A stretch of DNA of 64,000 nucleotides, taken from contig JAENRP010000143.1 in NCBI GenBank assembly GCA_024741835.1, positions 1-64,000 on the forward strand, in the 5' to 3' direction. Shown one piece after another: positions 1 through 11,500 of the stretch (position 1 is the first letter of the stretch; each line of letters begins with the position of its first letter). The notes beneath the pieces were generated by a model, which was not told the DNA's origin, made no database searches, and was given only the letters and a program-made list of their open reading frames with translations. The DNA is from Diplocarpon mali. Its lineage: Eukaryota; Ascomycota; Leotiomycetes; Helotiales; Drepanopezizaceae. Both the position numbers and the translations under genes were made by a program.

Positions 1-34
<34 letters not shown>

Positions 35-46
35 TATACACTTACA
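1..46. repeat. TATACA microsatellite
   Basis: The window opens in a run of TATACA hexamers that degenerates into TATATATACAC. The left end is cut by the window edge, so its true length is unknown. No gene overlaps it. Confidence 0.9.
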
Positions 47-410
47 CATAACATCACCTACACATACCCATACACACACGACCTATATCTACCACCGGCG
101 TCCCGCAGAACACGGCAAGGGCCGAGGAAGGGCCGAGGCGTGGTGGGGTACGTGTCATGTGATAGCCCCCCCTGCTCTGCACTCGCACTTGGCGGACTTC
201 TACATAGCACTGTCGTTTCGCGTCCCCGTTACCAGACCACGACACCGGACCACGACCCCGCGCCTGGCTCCTTCGGCCTCGCCTGTCGGACGACAATCAG
301 GCAGGTTACCTTATTTACTCCCTGTTTTCTTGCTTAGATAAAGCCGCTCGATTTCCCACCAACTCAACGAGCGGCAGAGGCAGAGGCTGAGGCAAAGGCA
401 GACAAGAGAG

Positions 411-578
411 GAACAAGACAAGGGGAACAAGACAAGGGGAACAAGACAAGGGGAACAAGACAAGGGGAACAAGACAAGGGGAACAAGACAAGGGGAACAA
501 GACAAGGGGAACAAGACAAGGGGAACAAGACACGAGGAACAAGGCCAGAGGAACAAGGAAAGAGGAACAAGGCTACGG
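411..578. repeat. 14-nt minisatellite, about 12 copies
   Basis: Eight exact head-to-tail copies of GAACAAGACAAGGG start at 411 and recur every 14 nt. Four diverged copies follow at 523, 537, 551 and 565, so the array decays towards its right end. The unit is not a multiple of three. Long frames through it on the minus strand are an effect of the repeat and are not called as genes. Confidence 0.95.
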
Positions 579-1040
579 CAGATCAACTATCGCGAGATCG
601 GGCCGCAGAGCCTCCCTCGGCACCTCGACCGCCGTCGGTGAGCTTTGCTCTCGTCGCTTTACCGGCGACCCGGAGAATCCGAGACGGGTGCTTCGTTCGG
701 ACGGGGCCGGCGCAGCAACCTAATCACCTCTGCTCGACGCCGCTTCACGAGAGCATCTGGAATCGGCACCAGCACGGGGACAGGGCCCGCTTCAAGAGGT
801 TTTCTAATAGATCTATCGCAGAGTGTCCAGCCCCCCCTCCTCCCCGCTAGCGGACGGAAAAAAGGCCCAAGAAACTACAGTATCGAGAGCAATGCCCGGC
901 GCGGACAGCCGAAAGCTGACCACGAGCCTCGCCCCCAGCGTCGTCACCTCATCCGCCACAAGCCCAAGCCACCTCTACAGCAGCAAAGCCCCACGCAACT
1001 TCTGGGACGGGCACATCGCCCACCGGCCACCGGCCACCGC
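579..1040. other. GC-rich stretch without supported gene
   Basis: Overlapping frames are open on both strands here because the DNA is GC-rich. None has a recognisable domain or a convincing splice structure. It lies downstream of the small secreted-protein gene (1041-1464, minus) and may hold its 3' UTR. Confidence 0.5.
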
Positions 1041-1464
1041 TCATGTGGAAGTCGGCGTTGGCCTGTGTGGCTTCGCGGTGAAGCTGGGCCGGGTGAAGAC
1101 CGGAGCCCCGGTGACAGTCGGCCTCGGCGGGGGCGGATAGCTCGGGGTTCCGGTGAAGCTCGGGGATCCAGTGAAGCTTGCACTCGGCGGGAGATCCGCG
1201 GAGCCCGTCGGCCTCGGGGCGCTCCCCGTGTGGCCGAAATGGGGGTAGCTGGCCCTCGGCAGCGGCGAGTAGCTGAAGGTGGGGAAATCGAATTCCCGAT
1301 GAACCGGAACCGCGCTCAACAGGCTGGGGAAACGGTTAGCACCCCGCGGAGAGGAGAGGGGAGAGGAGAGGGGAGAGAGGAGAAGAGAGAGAAGATGGCG
1401 GGGAGATACACGCTTACCCTGCGGCGAACAGCCCGGTCAGCGCGAGGGTGTGGATGATCTGCAT
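1041..1464 (-). CDS. Small secreted Pro/Ser/Thr-rich protein (hypothetical)
   Basis: This is a two-exon gene of 109 codons plus stop. Exon 1 is 1418-1464 and exon 2 is 1041-1323. The 94-nt intron has donor GTAAGC, a GTGCTAAC branch site and a CCCCAG acceptor, and the summed exons are divisible by three. The joined N-terminus, MQIIHTLALTGLFAAGLLSA, reads as a classic signal peptide: a short N-region, a hydrophobic core and a small-residue cleavage zone. The mature part is rich in Pro, Ser, Thr, Phe and Tyr, with degenerate SFTG.P motifs, and has no cysteines or domain I recognise. A TATATAAG box lies about 130 bp upstream. I infer secretion; effector or cell-wall roles are guesses. No family is recognised. 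Confidence 0.68.
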
Positions 1465-1595
1465 GGCTGGAGGCGTGGGTGGGGTGGTCTGTATGTGTTT
1501 GTGTTTGTGTATGGGAGACGAGGTTCTGCACGCGAGAGGGGAGTGAGGGCTGTCGAGTTGAGGCTCGAGTTGGGAGTCGGGCTCGAGGCTGGATG

Positions 1596-1603
1596 CTTAT
1601 ATA
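1596..1603 (-). promoter_or_regulatory. TATA box of the small secreted-protein gene
   Basis: The minus strand reads TATATAAG 132-139 bp upstream of the start codon at 1464. This spacing is usual for a fungal TATA element, and it supports the gene model independently of the reading frame. Confidence 0.5.
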
Positions 1604-3040
1604 CATGTCTCCCCGGAGACATGGCTTGCGCCCGACCCTTCCTCGCAATGCGAGCCCCCGAACGGCAATCCACCTCGTCCCGGAGCTGGCTTCGATTTGC
1701 TTTGCCCCTGCGCAAGCTCAGGGACTTCCCATCCACGCCCGGAGGTGGAGATGGACACCAGCGCCGCAGCCGGGGAAGAATTGGCCCCCGCCGGGCGAGA
1801 GCCTGGGCTCTGCTGCACTGACCGACGGGTCGATGGCCCCTGGCTCGAGGAAGAAAGCTTACCTGCACGTCCGGCCCTGCGATGCTCAGAGGCGGGCAGG
1901 GGCTGGAGGAGTCCCGCTACATGGTATGTGTGGTGTCGGCTGCGGCTTGCTGGATATGTGCGAATGCTGTACACAAAGGTGGTGTGAACACCTTACCACC
2001 AGGCACCTCCGGCGTGGATGGAGCTCCGGGCGTGGCACCTCGTTCCGATCACTCATGTTGAGCCGGTATGTCCAACCGCCATGCTGTGGCCGAGTCACGA
2101 ATCCTCCACGAGAACCAGGAGACGTGCCTCGGGTGGTGCAGGCCAGGAGATGCCCCTCCACGGGAAAGCCATCCTGCCACCGGACGGCACGGCACGCGGA
2201 CCCCGCCCGTCCGGGAGCCTCTCACGACGGGAGCGGACACCACGACAAGCCTCGTCGTGACATCAGGAAGCAACTGAAGTTGGGCTGACGAAGCTCCATG
2301 CGTCGACCCTCGAGCGGCCGTGGAATGCCCGGGCCGTCGGGGCTGATCCAAGGTCGTGGGCATGCCGAAGCGCCGGCGTGGGATGGGAGCCTCGCCAGGA
2401 AGTGATCTGACCAGCGCCAGATCTCGTCGCTACGGCGAGACCGGCACACGAGTCGGAGCCCGCGTGGCGCCTGTTGATCAGGGTCGGGATCGCAGGAGCC
2501 AAATCACGGGAGAAACAACTCTTCCTTAGCAGATTTGTCATTTGTCACAGGGGTAGGAGACGCAGCAACCAAGCAGAATCCCCAACGGATATCCGCCGAA
2601 GTTTCGAGACGGTGCAACAGTCGGGAAAGAATCAAAATCGCGAGGGAGGAAGTTACACGAGGCGAGCATTGATCCACCAATCATGACTTTGTATGACCAT
2701 GTCGAGATATCTAAATACGCAGCAAGACATGTCCGTCTTGAAACAAACATGTCCAACGTCACTCGCCAATCCCATCTGGCAAATGTGGCCAAGAATGTAA
2801 ACAAAAGAAGCGAACATCTCGCGAGCACGTGAAAAACTGCTTCGCGAACATCTCAGAACGCTCTCGGTATTGGCCGATCGATTGCAAGCCTGCGGCTCGG
2901 TCGCTCAGACGACGCATCTCAACTCATCTCCGTGAAACGCCAGACACGCACGCATGCATCCAACCTCGCTGCGGATTTCCAATCAGACGCCGACGAAATC
3001 GCATCTCACGCACCTCCAGGTACGGCTTCCGATCGGATCT
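1604..3040. other. Intergenic, no gene supported
   Basis: About 1.4 kb between the small secreted gene and the 3' end of the SulP transporter. Many short overlapping frames exist on both strands. None shows a domain, a signal peptide with matching splice sites, or an RNA-gene signature. The stretch 2500-3000 is less GC-rich than the stretch before it. Confidence 0.5.
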
Positions 3041-5689
3041 TCAACCCCCCCCCTCGTCACCCGCGAGGGTCGCATAATACTCGCCACCCTCTTCCGTCTC
3101 CGCAAGGCGTAGAGCCTCACTCACATCCGCGACGAAGTGATCCTTGCCGCCACAGAGCTCGAGGATGCCACTCCGGCGGAAGAGCTCGTAGATGGGCGTC
3201 CCCTCAGCCGGGCCACGCGTGAATATGACGCGCACACCCCGATCTCGATACGTGCGCACGATTTCTTCCAGGACCTGGGTCCCTGAGCCGTCCAGCCCAG
3301 TGACGCCATGAATGTCAAAGATGATATTCTTGTTGTGCTCCGGCGAGCGCACCCTGGGTAGGGCAGGATGGGCACTCGTCGTGCCGTAAAACTCCAGTCG
3401 CCGGAGACGATTCTTCAGATCGCCCGTGTTGGCGAACGTGAGGGGCTCGGGAATCTTGACGATCAAGTACCCATCGATGAACTCTAGATTCTCTTCGGGC
3501 TTGTCTTCGGCGTTCTCGAAGCGATTCGTTCCTGGTTTTCTCCCCAGAATCTGGATTCGTGGCCGGGTGCTGTGCTTGATTACAGAGAGGATGGACAGGC
3601 CCACACCAATGGCGATCCCCAAGGTGAGCGAGTAAAACATCGTCGCGGCAAAGATGATAGTCATCAGGCCCAGTTCCGTGTACCCTCGGATCCGGATGAA
3701 GAACATGATGTCGTGTGGAGCTTCCTCGATGAGGGACCAAGCCACCACGGTTATCATCGAGGACAGGACGGCTTTCTGGAGTGCGTGTTAGTCGGACCGA
3801 GACCTAGCTCCAGGGAGGCGGGCTTACGGGGAGGTAGTGGAAGGCTGGCAGCAGAAACAAGACGCAGACGACGGTAATGACACTCAGAAAAACGGAGCTC
3901 ATGGGTGTCTTCCCCCCCGTGCTTGCATTGACTTTGCTCCTCCCGTAGCCTCCGAAAGCCGGGAGAGCACCGAAGCACCCCCCAACCAGATTCGCGACAC
4001 CAAGCGCGACCAGCTCACGATTAGGACTGAGGGCGATGCCTTGTATTCCGTCCTTGCCATCAGCACTACCGAGACTCTTCGCAGCCACGGATGATTCGAA
4101 GAAACCCAGCAGGGCGATCAGAAACGACGTTCCCATTGCTTCTTGGATATGCTTCATGTGAGAGATCTGAAAGGGCCAGCGAAAGGGGAAAGGATTCCCG
4201 GCTTTCGTCTTGACCTCGCCGAGAATCTCTAGTCCCAGCTCATCCCATCGCAGTTGGCGGGTCAGAACAGCTGCGAGAACAACGACGACGAAGCGGTCTG
4301 GGATGTACGCCACACCAGGGTAGCGAGGCTGGAGCCGCTTCTTCGTTTCTCTGCCGATTGTCAACACCGAGGGGGCTCACTGCGCACGTGGGATATCAAT
4401 GCTTACCTGGAGACCATGATGATCAAGAAACTCACTCCCGCAACTGTGGCCGTGATCTTGGAGGCGTGCTGCACGTTCCCAAACAGAAATCTGAGCTTCT
4501 CCACACTGCTTCCGTGGCTAACGCCCCCATGCGTCTCTGCTAATTCGGCCAGGCCTAGTTCTGGTATCAGCTGGTCGACGAAAATAACGAACCCAATTGC
4601 CGAGATGAATCCCCTCAGGAATGGTCGGCTCAGGACGCTGTCCAGAAATCCCAGCCGGGTGATGCCAGCAATGAAGATCACCGCTCCGGCTAAGCCAGTG
4701 ACGACGCCGGCAATCCTGGCGTGAACCGCGTCGTCGCCTTCGGGTGTTTTCCCATTGTCCACGCTGGACCGCACGACAGTCCCGACCAAGAGGGAACCAG
4801 CCGCTTCCGGGCCGACAACCATCTGAGGACAGCTACCAAGAATCGCGTAGATGATGGGATTGAAAACGAAGGAGTACAGGCCATTAATCGGCGGGACGTG
4901 GGCGAGATTGGAAGCGTACGAGAGAGCCATGGGTAGGTAGAATGATGCCATGGTGAGGGCGGCCACGAGATCCCCGTGCAGATGCACCCATCGATATTGT
5001 CGGATCCAGGCAAAGAAGGGGACATAATATGTCAAGTACCTGCGGAGGCACAGAGATCAGCAGATGGTAGGGGAGAGAATCGGTTGATCCAGCAAGACGT
5101 ACATCGTTCTCGTATTCGTGATGCCGTGTCGCTCTGCAAGGTAGCTCGTCGTGCTCACTCTCTTGTTCGGCCTCCCACCGCTGAGTATGGATCCCAAAAC
5201 TCCACTGCCCGCCCGCCTCGGCGACGAGCCCCCAAATCCGAAGCCGCTGTTCCCACTCACTATGCTCGCTGCCCGGCTCTCGAGCTGGGGGCTAAATGTC
5301 CCATGGTCGGAAGGGCCATTGTGCGCGGAGCTCCCCACAACGTGCTCCACCGGTTTCCTCAGCAGAGCTGTGGTCTCCGTTGCCGCCTGGCTTCCAGTCT
5401 CCATGGATCCTCGCGGCCTGCCATCGAGGCTGCTATCGCCGTCCGCGTCTGGCTCATGGCCGAAGGGTGTAGGGGATGTGTTGGGAGGAGGCTCCGCGCT
5501 GCTCGGGCCCGCCATCCTGTCGACCTGGACACCGTCTCTCTCCCGCAGGTGTTCTACTGACCGGGTCAGCGTGACTGATTCGCGCAGGCCGCTCGGTGTC
5601 GCAGGAGCATGCTGCTGGGTCTGGCTGATGATCGAGGGGTTTCGTGACGGAGAATCCGAGGGGAGGGTTGAGCCTGGGCTGCGGGACAT
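3041..5689 (-). CDS. SulP-family anion transporter with C-terminal STAS domain
   Basis: Four exons (5103-5689, 4407-5039, 3828-4350, 3041-3775) joined by introns of 52-63 nt encode 825 residues. The first about 195 residues are a Ser/Pro-rich cytoplasmic tail. The membrane domain starts at MYLTYYVPFFAWIRQYRW and carries SulP hallmarks, such as the LPMALSYASNLAHVPPINGL and VGPEAAGSLLVG stretches. A STAS domain occupies about residues 675-815 (LIVKIPEPLTFANTGDLKNR). The long N-tail and the sequence resemble the yeast YPR003C branch rather than the plasma-membrane sulfate permeases SUL1/SUL2. Sulfate as substrate and plasma-membrane location are therefore not established. It is transcribed in the same direction as the sulfite reductase gene 2.8 kb away, with one hydrolase gene between them. 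Confidence 0.9.
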
Positions 5690-6418
5690 GCTGATTCGTA
5701 CGGTCTCCTGTCTATGCGGGGGCCTTCGTGTGGACAGCAGGACATCTGCAGCACTGAAATGGCCGTTGTATTGTCTTGTCTCGTCGATACCTGCTTACTG
5801 TAACGTGTGTCGGGGGACTTTGGAAGCGTGGAGCCGAGGCCTTGACAAGATCTGCTTCCTGACTAGTAGTTAGAAGGACATAATTCTGGTTTCAGACTCG
5901 ACCGTACCAAGTCCAAGAGACCAGCTCCACCGCACTGCACTGCACTGTCCCGGCAGACTCGTCGTCGCTGAGCGCCGAATGCTGGTCTGGAGGTGCGATG
6001 GAAGGCTGGCGGTGCGAGGCGGGAGGTTCTATAGCCTCGAGTCAAATCCCGACGAGCCAGACGTGAGTTTAGTCGAGTCGATCAAGCAAGCCGCCGGTAC
6101 CCATCGCAGTCGTCGCCGAGCTTTGATGAAGCCGTCGGCCACCAGCGACGGAGATGCGATGCTTGGCCCGGGCGTGGCAACAATCGTCCCCGATTTCTGA
6201 TTGTGGGCGTGTCGCGAGAAAGCTTGTCGCGCCGTGGGCTCAAACTGTCTTGGGGCGACAGGTGCAGTAGTTTTGGCTGGCTACTTGGTACCCGCCGGCC
6301 AAGCACGAACACAAACATCTACACAGGATAAATTTCACAACATCCATACATTCGAACAACAACAACAACACACGACGCGCCCTCTCAGTTCCCCCTCCTC
6401 GATAGCCCTCCCACTCCT
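5690..6418. other. Intergenic: promoter region of the SulP gene
   Basis: About 730 bp between the SulP start codon and the stop of the hydrolase gene. It should hold the SulP promoter and the hydrolase 3' UTR. A short ACTGC direct repeat sits near 5934-5948. No coding frame is supported. Confidence 0.5.
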
Positions 6419-7357
6419 TCATTGGAGATCCCACCTTGCAGCCAGGAACTCGGCAACATGGCCCATCTCCTCGCTGGTCCACCAGTGGGCCCGGCCTCGA
6501 TATACCTTGCTCTCAACATGCATCCCCAGCTTGTGCAAGGTATCTCTCGACTGCTGCCCCCACTCGAGCCTTACCTTGGGATCGAGCTCGCCGTGGCCCA
6601 GGAACACCGGCACGTTTGATGGTGCCTTGAGACCGACGCGCCCCTCGCGCTCAGCATCCAGATGGAGCAGTTCTCGCACGAAACCCATCGCGCGCGCTCT
6701 CGGGGCGAGAAGGTCTCCGTCTCCTGCGAGAAGGTCTCCGTCTGCTGCGAAAAGGTCTCCGTCTGCTACGAAAGAGGCCGCCTCGATCTGACGTCGGAAT
6801 GGCAGCCAGCCGCTCAACCCGACGAAACCACCCAAGCCATCGGAGGCTCCCAGACGTTCCATCTCCCCGCCCAGCAAGAGTATAGAGCCCATGGCTGCGC
6901 CTTGGCTGAAGCCGAGCAGTATCAGCCTCCCCTTCTCCTCCCCACGGAACCCATCTCGGTACAAGAGCTCGATCTCCTCCTTCACCAGAGCCGCCAGGGA
7001 CAGAGAGCTCTCCCGCAAACCACCGAGCATCTCGGCCTCGCCGCTCGTCCGATCCCCGAAATCGGTGATATCAAACCACGCATTCGTTTCCTTGGCCCCG
7101 AACACCGTGGTTTTCCACGGGGCTCCGGTGGGAAAGACGAATCTGCAATGGGGGAAACGCTCTGGGAGGGTGACTCTGCTCGCGGACGCATCCACGTCCG
7201 GCGACTGCGGGTGGGAGCGCGTGGGGGGGAGAAGCGCGGTTGGGAGAAGATGGGATGCGAAGACAGGACCCGTCATCGATGTTCCGTGGAGGAGAATGAG
7301 GGTGTTTCGATGGCTCGCCGTTGGAAGAAGGATGTGTGGTTCTGGGTGAACAGCCAT
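6419..7357 (-). CDS. Alpha/beta hydrolase, phospholipase/carboxylesterase (acyl-protein thioesterase-like)
   Basis: A single-exon gene of 312 residues. Near the N-terminus, TLILLHGTSMTGPVF is the beta-strand/oxyanion segment of the family. LLGFSQGAAMGS carries the GxSxG nucleophile elbow (Ser about residue 150). The Asp in GELDPK (about 259) and the His in RAHWW (about 290) complete the triad order. It is longer than typical acyl-protein thioesterases of about 230 residues, partly because of a linker with three 7-residue repeats (DGDLxA) before the C-terminal strands. I start at ATG 7357; codons upstream in frame offer no better ATG. Substrates could be palmitoylated proteins, lysophospholipids or other esters; the sequence does not decide. 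Confidence 0.82.
   Translation of the reverse strand: MAVHPEPHILLPTASHRNTLILLHGTSMTGPVFASHLLPTALLPPTRSHPQSPDVDASASRVTLPERFPHCRFVFPTGAPWKTTVFGAKETNAWFDITDFGDRTSGEAEMLGGLRESSLSLAALVKEEIELLYRDGFRGEEKGRLILLGFSQGAAMGSILLLGGEMERLGASDGLGGFVGLSGWLPFRRQIEAASFVADGDLFAADGDLLAGDGDLLAPRARAMGFVRELLHLDAEREGRVGLKAPSNVPVFLGHGELDPKVRLEWGQQSRDTLHKLGMHVESKVYRGRAHWWTSEEMGHVAEFLAARWDLQ
6705..6767. repeat. 21-nt tandem repeat inside the hydrolase gene
   Basis: Three consecutive 21-nt units (GCGAGAAGGTCTCCGTCTNCT with small changes) run in frame on the minus strand. They add three copies of a 7-residue ADGDLLA-like motif between the nucleophile region and the catalytic Asp of the hydrolase. Confidence 0.9.
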
Positions 7358-8520
7358 CTGGATTGGCACACCTGGGGAGGTAGCTGAGGTTGGATGGAAG
7401 GACTACCTGTGTCTTGATCTGGAGTTGGGAGGGAAGTTTTGGCGGAGTTGTGTGCACGAGGGACTGCAGCTGTTGCACGTCGTCGCAGGCCAAACAAACA
7501 CCGCATGAGCGGTCGTCCCAGGGAGGGTTGGAGTGCGGCTGCAAGGCTTAAAAGTGCCTTCAAGATGGTCGTGATTCGACTTGCGCCCAAGCATTCCTAG
7601 TCGCCGTGTCATGGCACAACAGCACCCAATCCTGGGTCCAACCTGTCGCCATCGAGCAAGACGCCGCGCTCGAGTGACATTGATTCCGGGCTCAATACTC
7701 GCCCGCGCAAGGAGACCGTCTGCCGCCGTTCCCCATGCCCTCTCGACACCGCCGCAGAAGCAGTCTCGCCATGCTCGAATGGAAATCCATCGTCCCACGC
7801 CCCCGCGCCCTTCCGAAGCTCTTCTCGCACGACTCCCCGCGGCCTCGCTCAGCAGATGCATTCTCGCCTTCCGGAGCTCGTCTGCTTGCGATCTGGTCTC
7901 CCCTCTGTCCGGAAAAGGCTCCCATCCAAGTGCTTCCAGTGCAGTATCAAAGCGCCCACACTCGTCCGCGCCGCGTGAGCCCGCCGCAAACGCCCTTCCA
8001 CGGGCGTGAGAGCTCGAATTCTTCGGACGGGAGGTACCTATGCCTCCATCAGGACTTGTCGGCTGCGTCAGCCGCCGCCGACGATTCGAATTCACGCGTT
8101 GGTGCTCGAACTGCTCTCACATGGCCAGGTTGGCAAAGGCAACTCGCTGCAACCTACATCTGCCTGTGCTAGGCCGCATCACGTTTCCAGCAACCTTCGG
8201 GGAGGCCGGGAGCAGGAGCCTCGCCCTGTGCTCCAGACGCAAATAATGACCTGCCACCTACCTACGCGTCGAAGGCACTGCATCGAAGAGAGAGAAGAGT
8301 ACATTTATGCGGCTTCATATCAATCTGGATCAAAGTATATATACAGGTCGATCCGCGACTAACAACCGCCCGGCAGATCAGAGGCGGGGTAGGGAAACGT
8401 GGCATGGAAGCTTAATGCACCCCAGGGAAGGCAATCCGTGAACGCCGTGCGAGGATGCAGATACAAGGGAGTCACCACGATTACTCTTCTGCAGATTCTT
8501 CTTCAGCCACCTGGTATCGG
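7358..8520. other. Intergenic, GC-rich, no gene supported
   Basis: This 1.16-kb stretch separates the hydrolase start codon from the stop codon of the sulfite reductase gene. A 230-codon minus-strand frame (7403-8095) and plus-strand frames overlap each other. They show only Arg/Ser-rich composition without domain signals, so I treat them as chance frames in GC-rich DNA. Confidence 0.5.
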
Positions 8521-11500
8521 TCAGTTCCGCGCCAGAGCTGGAAGGGAATCAATCATCACACTCACGTCGTCATGGAACGTCTTTCCCTCGATCGTCTCTT
8601 TAATCAGACCGATCCGGATACAGAAGTCACCAAAGTGCTCCCCCTGCTCCCGCTCCAGCGAGTAGCGTTTCAGTAGCGGCTTCATGATCTCCAAGATCTC
8701 CTCTTCCTTGATGCTGCTTCTGTACAGCTTGTTCAAGCGGTGCCCATGGTAGCCGCCGCCCAGGTACATGTTGTAAGCGCCGTAGGCTTTGCCCACGAAT
8801 GCCACTTCTGCCAGCCAAGGTCGGGCACAGCCGTTAGGACAGCCGGTCATGCGCATAACGATCGAGTCTTGTCTCATGCCATTCTCCTCAATCACACCTT
8901 CCAATTTCGTGATCAACTCTGGGAGGTAGCGCTCACTCTCAGCCATAGCAAGACCACAGGTTGGGAAGGCGACACATGCTGACGAGGAGAGTCGAAGGCC
9001 AGAGAACTCCGTGTTGTCGAGCTTGTACTTCCTCATCATCTCCTGGATGCGCGGCAAATCAGCATCAGCCACATTGCTGATGATCAAGTGCTGGTTCCCA
9101 GTCAAGCGGAACTCGCCCTTGTGGACCTTGGCGATTTCTCGGAGCCCAGTCTTCATGGGGAAGGTAGCCGTATCCTCGATGCGGCCGTTTTCGATAAAGA
9201 ATGTGAAGTGGTTCAGTCCAGTCTCGTCCTTCTGCCAACCAAACGTATCGATGTTACTTTGGAACCGGAATGGCTTGGGTTTGTCAAACTTCTTCCCCCA
9301 GAGCTCCTCGACCTTGCCTTTGAAGACATCTACTCCCATGTCGTCTATCGTGTACTTGAGACGGGCGTGCTTCCGATTCTTGCGGTCACCGTGATCACGC
9401 TGAACCAGCATGACCTTCTCGCAGGCGATATGCACCTCGTCCTGGGAGACAAATCCAAGCATGCTACCTGTCCGCGGGTAGGTTTTCTTGTTGTTGTGCG
9501 TGACCCCCATTCCGCCGCCAGCAAGGAGGTTGAACCCAGTCAAGTGACCGTCTCGGCCCTTGCACGCGATAAGACCGATATCATGTGCATACACGTCGGT
9601 ATCATTGTGCGGAGGGATGGCAATGGTAATCTTGAACTTTCTCGGGAGGTAAGTCGGGCCGTACAGAGGTTCGAAGTCCTGGACGGCATCTCCGGCAACC
9701 ATAGTCTTCTTGTCATCTTCGTCCTTCAACCAGATCTCGTGGTAGGCAGTCGTGGCCGGGAGCAGGTGGTCAGAGATTCTTGCTGCGCGAGCATATACTT
9801 CTTTGTGGTAACGAGAGGCCGTTGGCAAGCTGCTGCACATCACGTTCCGGTTCACATCACCGCAGGCGGCAATTGTAGTCATCAAAGCCTTGTTGATACC
9901 TCGCATAGCCGCCTTGAGCTTCCCCTTAACTACGCCGTGGAATTGGAATGTTTGGCGTGTGGTTAGCTTCATTGTCTCGTTTCCAAAGTTGTTGCTAACA
10001 TCGTCCATCTGAATCCACTGCTTGGGAGTCGACACGCCACCAGGCAATCTGCATCGAATCATGAAGGAGTATGCTGGCTCGAGACCTTGAGCTTTGCGCT
10101 CGTCACGGAGATCGCGGTCGTCTTGCATGTAAGTCCCGTGGAATTTGGTCAGCTGTTGGTCCGGTGCAGAGATCGCGCCAGTACTTGTATCGGCCAAGCC
10201 CTCTTCAATAGTGCCGCGAAGGAAGTTGGACTCCATCTTGATGTCCTCGTTGGTGATCGGAGGAGCCTCCTCCGGTATCCCTTCAACTTTGTCGACGCCC
10301 AGAGCTCGCCAGATTTGCGGCTCCCAATTCTGATATCCAGTCTGGTACCCATCTGGGTCTTGATCGTCGCCGAGCCCAATCTCCGCAAAACGCTTTGCCC
10401 CAAAGTTGGCAAGGACACGGTCGAGGTCTTTCCCGGGCTTGTTGTAGTAGTGTTTATCCTCCTTACGGGGCCAGTAGTGGCTGTCGCCAAGGGCGAAGAC
10501 CGAGAAGTTCACAGCTGCAAGGTCTAGTTCGGTATTGTCCTTGATGGCGTCCCAGAAAGCGCGACCATTTTGGGGAAACTCTCCCTGACCAGCGGTGCTG
10601 GAAAGGAAAACGATATTCTCCTCCTTGGGGAGATCTTCGATGGGATAGTCCTCCATTGCCATGACCAGAGTCTTCAGACCGCGAGCTTTGCCTCTGTTGC
10701 CCAGACGCTTTGACAAGGCCTCGGCGTTGCCGTTGTCGGAAGCAAACAGAATCGTCAGCGGAGCCCCGTAGAGCCCCTCAAGAAGTTGATGGTAAGCATC
10801 CTTGGCCTTACGCTTCTGCAGTTCCCGCACCTCGCTTCCATAGTCCTGAGCCAGGGCCGAAGAGAATTTAGGATGCCTCTTCATCAGCTGGGTAAGATGG
10901 TTATCACGAGCCAAAAATTCCTTTAGCTCATTTTTAATGCGTTCCGAATCCAAGGAGAAGTTTGGCTCTCCTCTATCTTCGTTTGATGGGTTCCATCTGT
11001 AAAGCGGCCAGTATCCAAGATCGACTGCCTTTTTGGTCTCCTGAAGGACAGTCAATGGAGAATCGTTCTCCTTGAAATATGGCAAATAGGCCACGACGAC
11101 TGAAGGGCCATTGAATTGATCGGCTTCGATCATGGCTTGGAGAACTTGCGTGTAAGAGCTGTACACAGCCACGGACGCAACGTACGCGTTGCCGTAGTTC
11201 ATAGCATACAGGCCAATGTCCTTCTTGCGCCGGGTCGCGTCCTGTGCAGCCCGCTCCGAGTAGGGAGTGGAGTCGATGATGAGCATATTGACATTCTCGC
11301 CAGACGCAAGAACATGATGAACGCCAGAGTTACCTAAGTCATACGCCCAGGCATCGGAACCGACGAGCCATTGCGACTCTTTCCGAAAAAGGCCCTTGTT
11401 GGACAGAATATCCCGCGCGAGAGGCGAGCCGTCGGTCTGCAGTCGCGCGATGATTTCGTCTGCTAGCTCGCCTGTCTTGTCGTCCTCGTGGGCATGTAAA

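Noticed and set aside
311..586. Minus-strand Leu/Pro/Cys-rich frames through the 14-nt repeat
   Set aside because: A 14-nt unit without stops opens all three frames equally, which explains them without selection on protein.
645..1457. 270-codon plus-strand frame
   Set aside because: Arg/Gly/Pro-rich with no domain, and it overlaps the better-supported spliced secreted-protein gene on the other strand.
7403..8095. 230-codon minus-strand frame upstream of the hydrolase
   Set aside because: No domain or family pattern and competing open frames on the plus strand; composition is that of GC-rich spacer.
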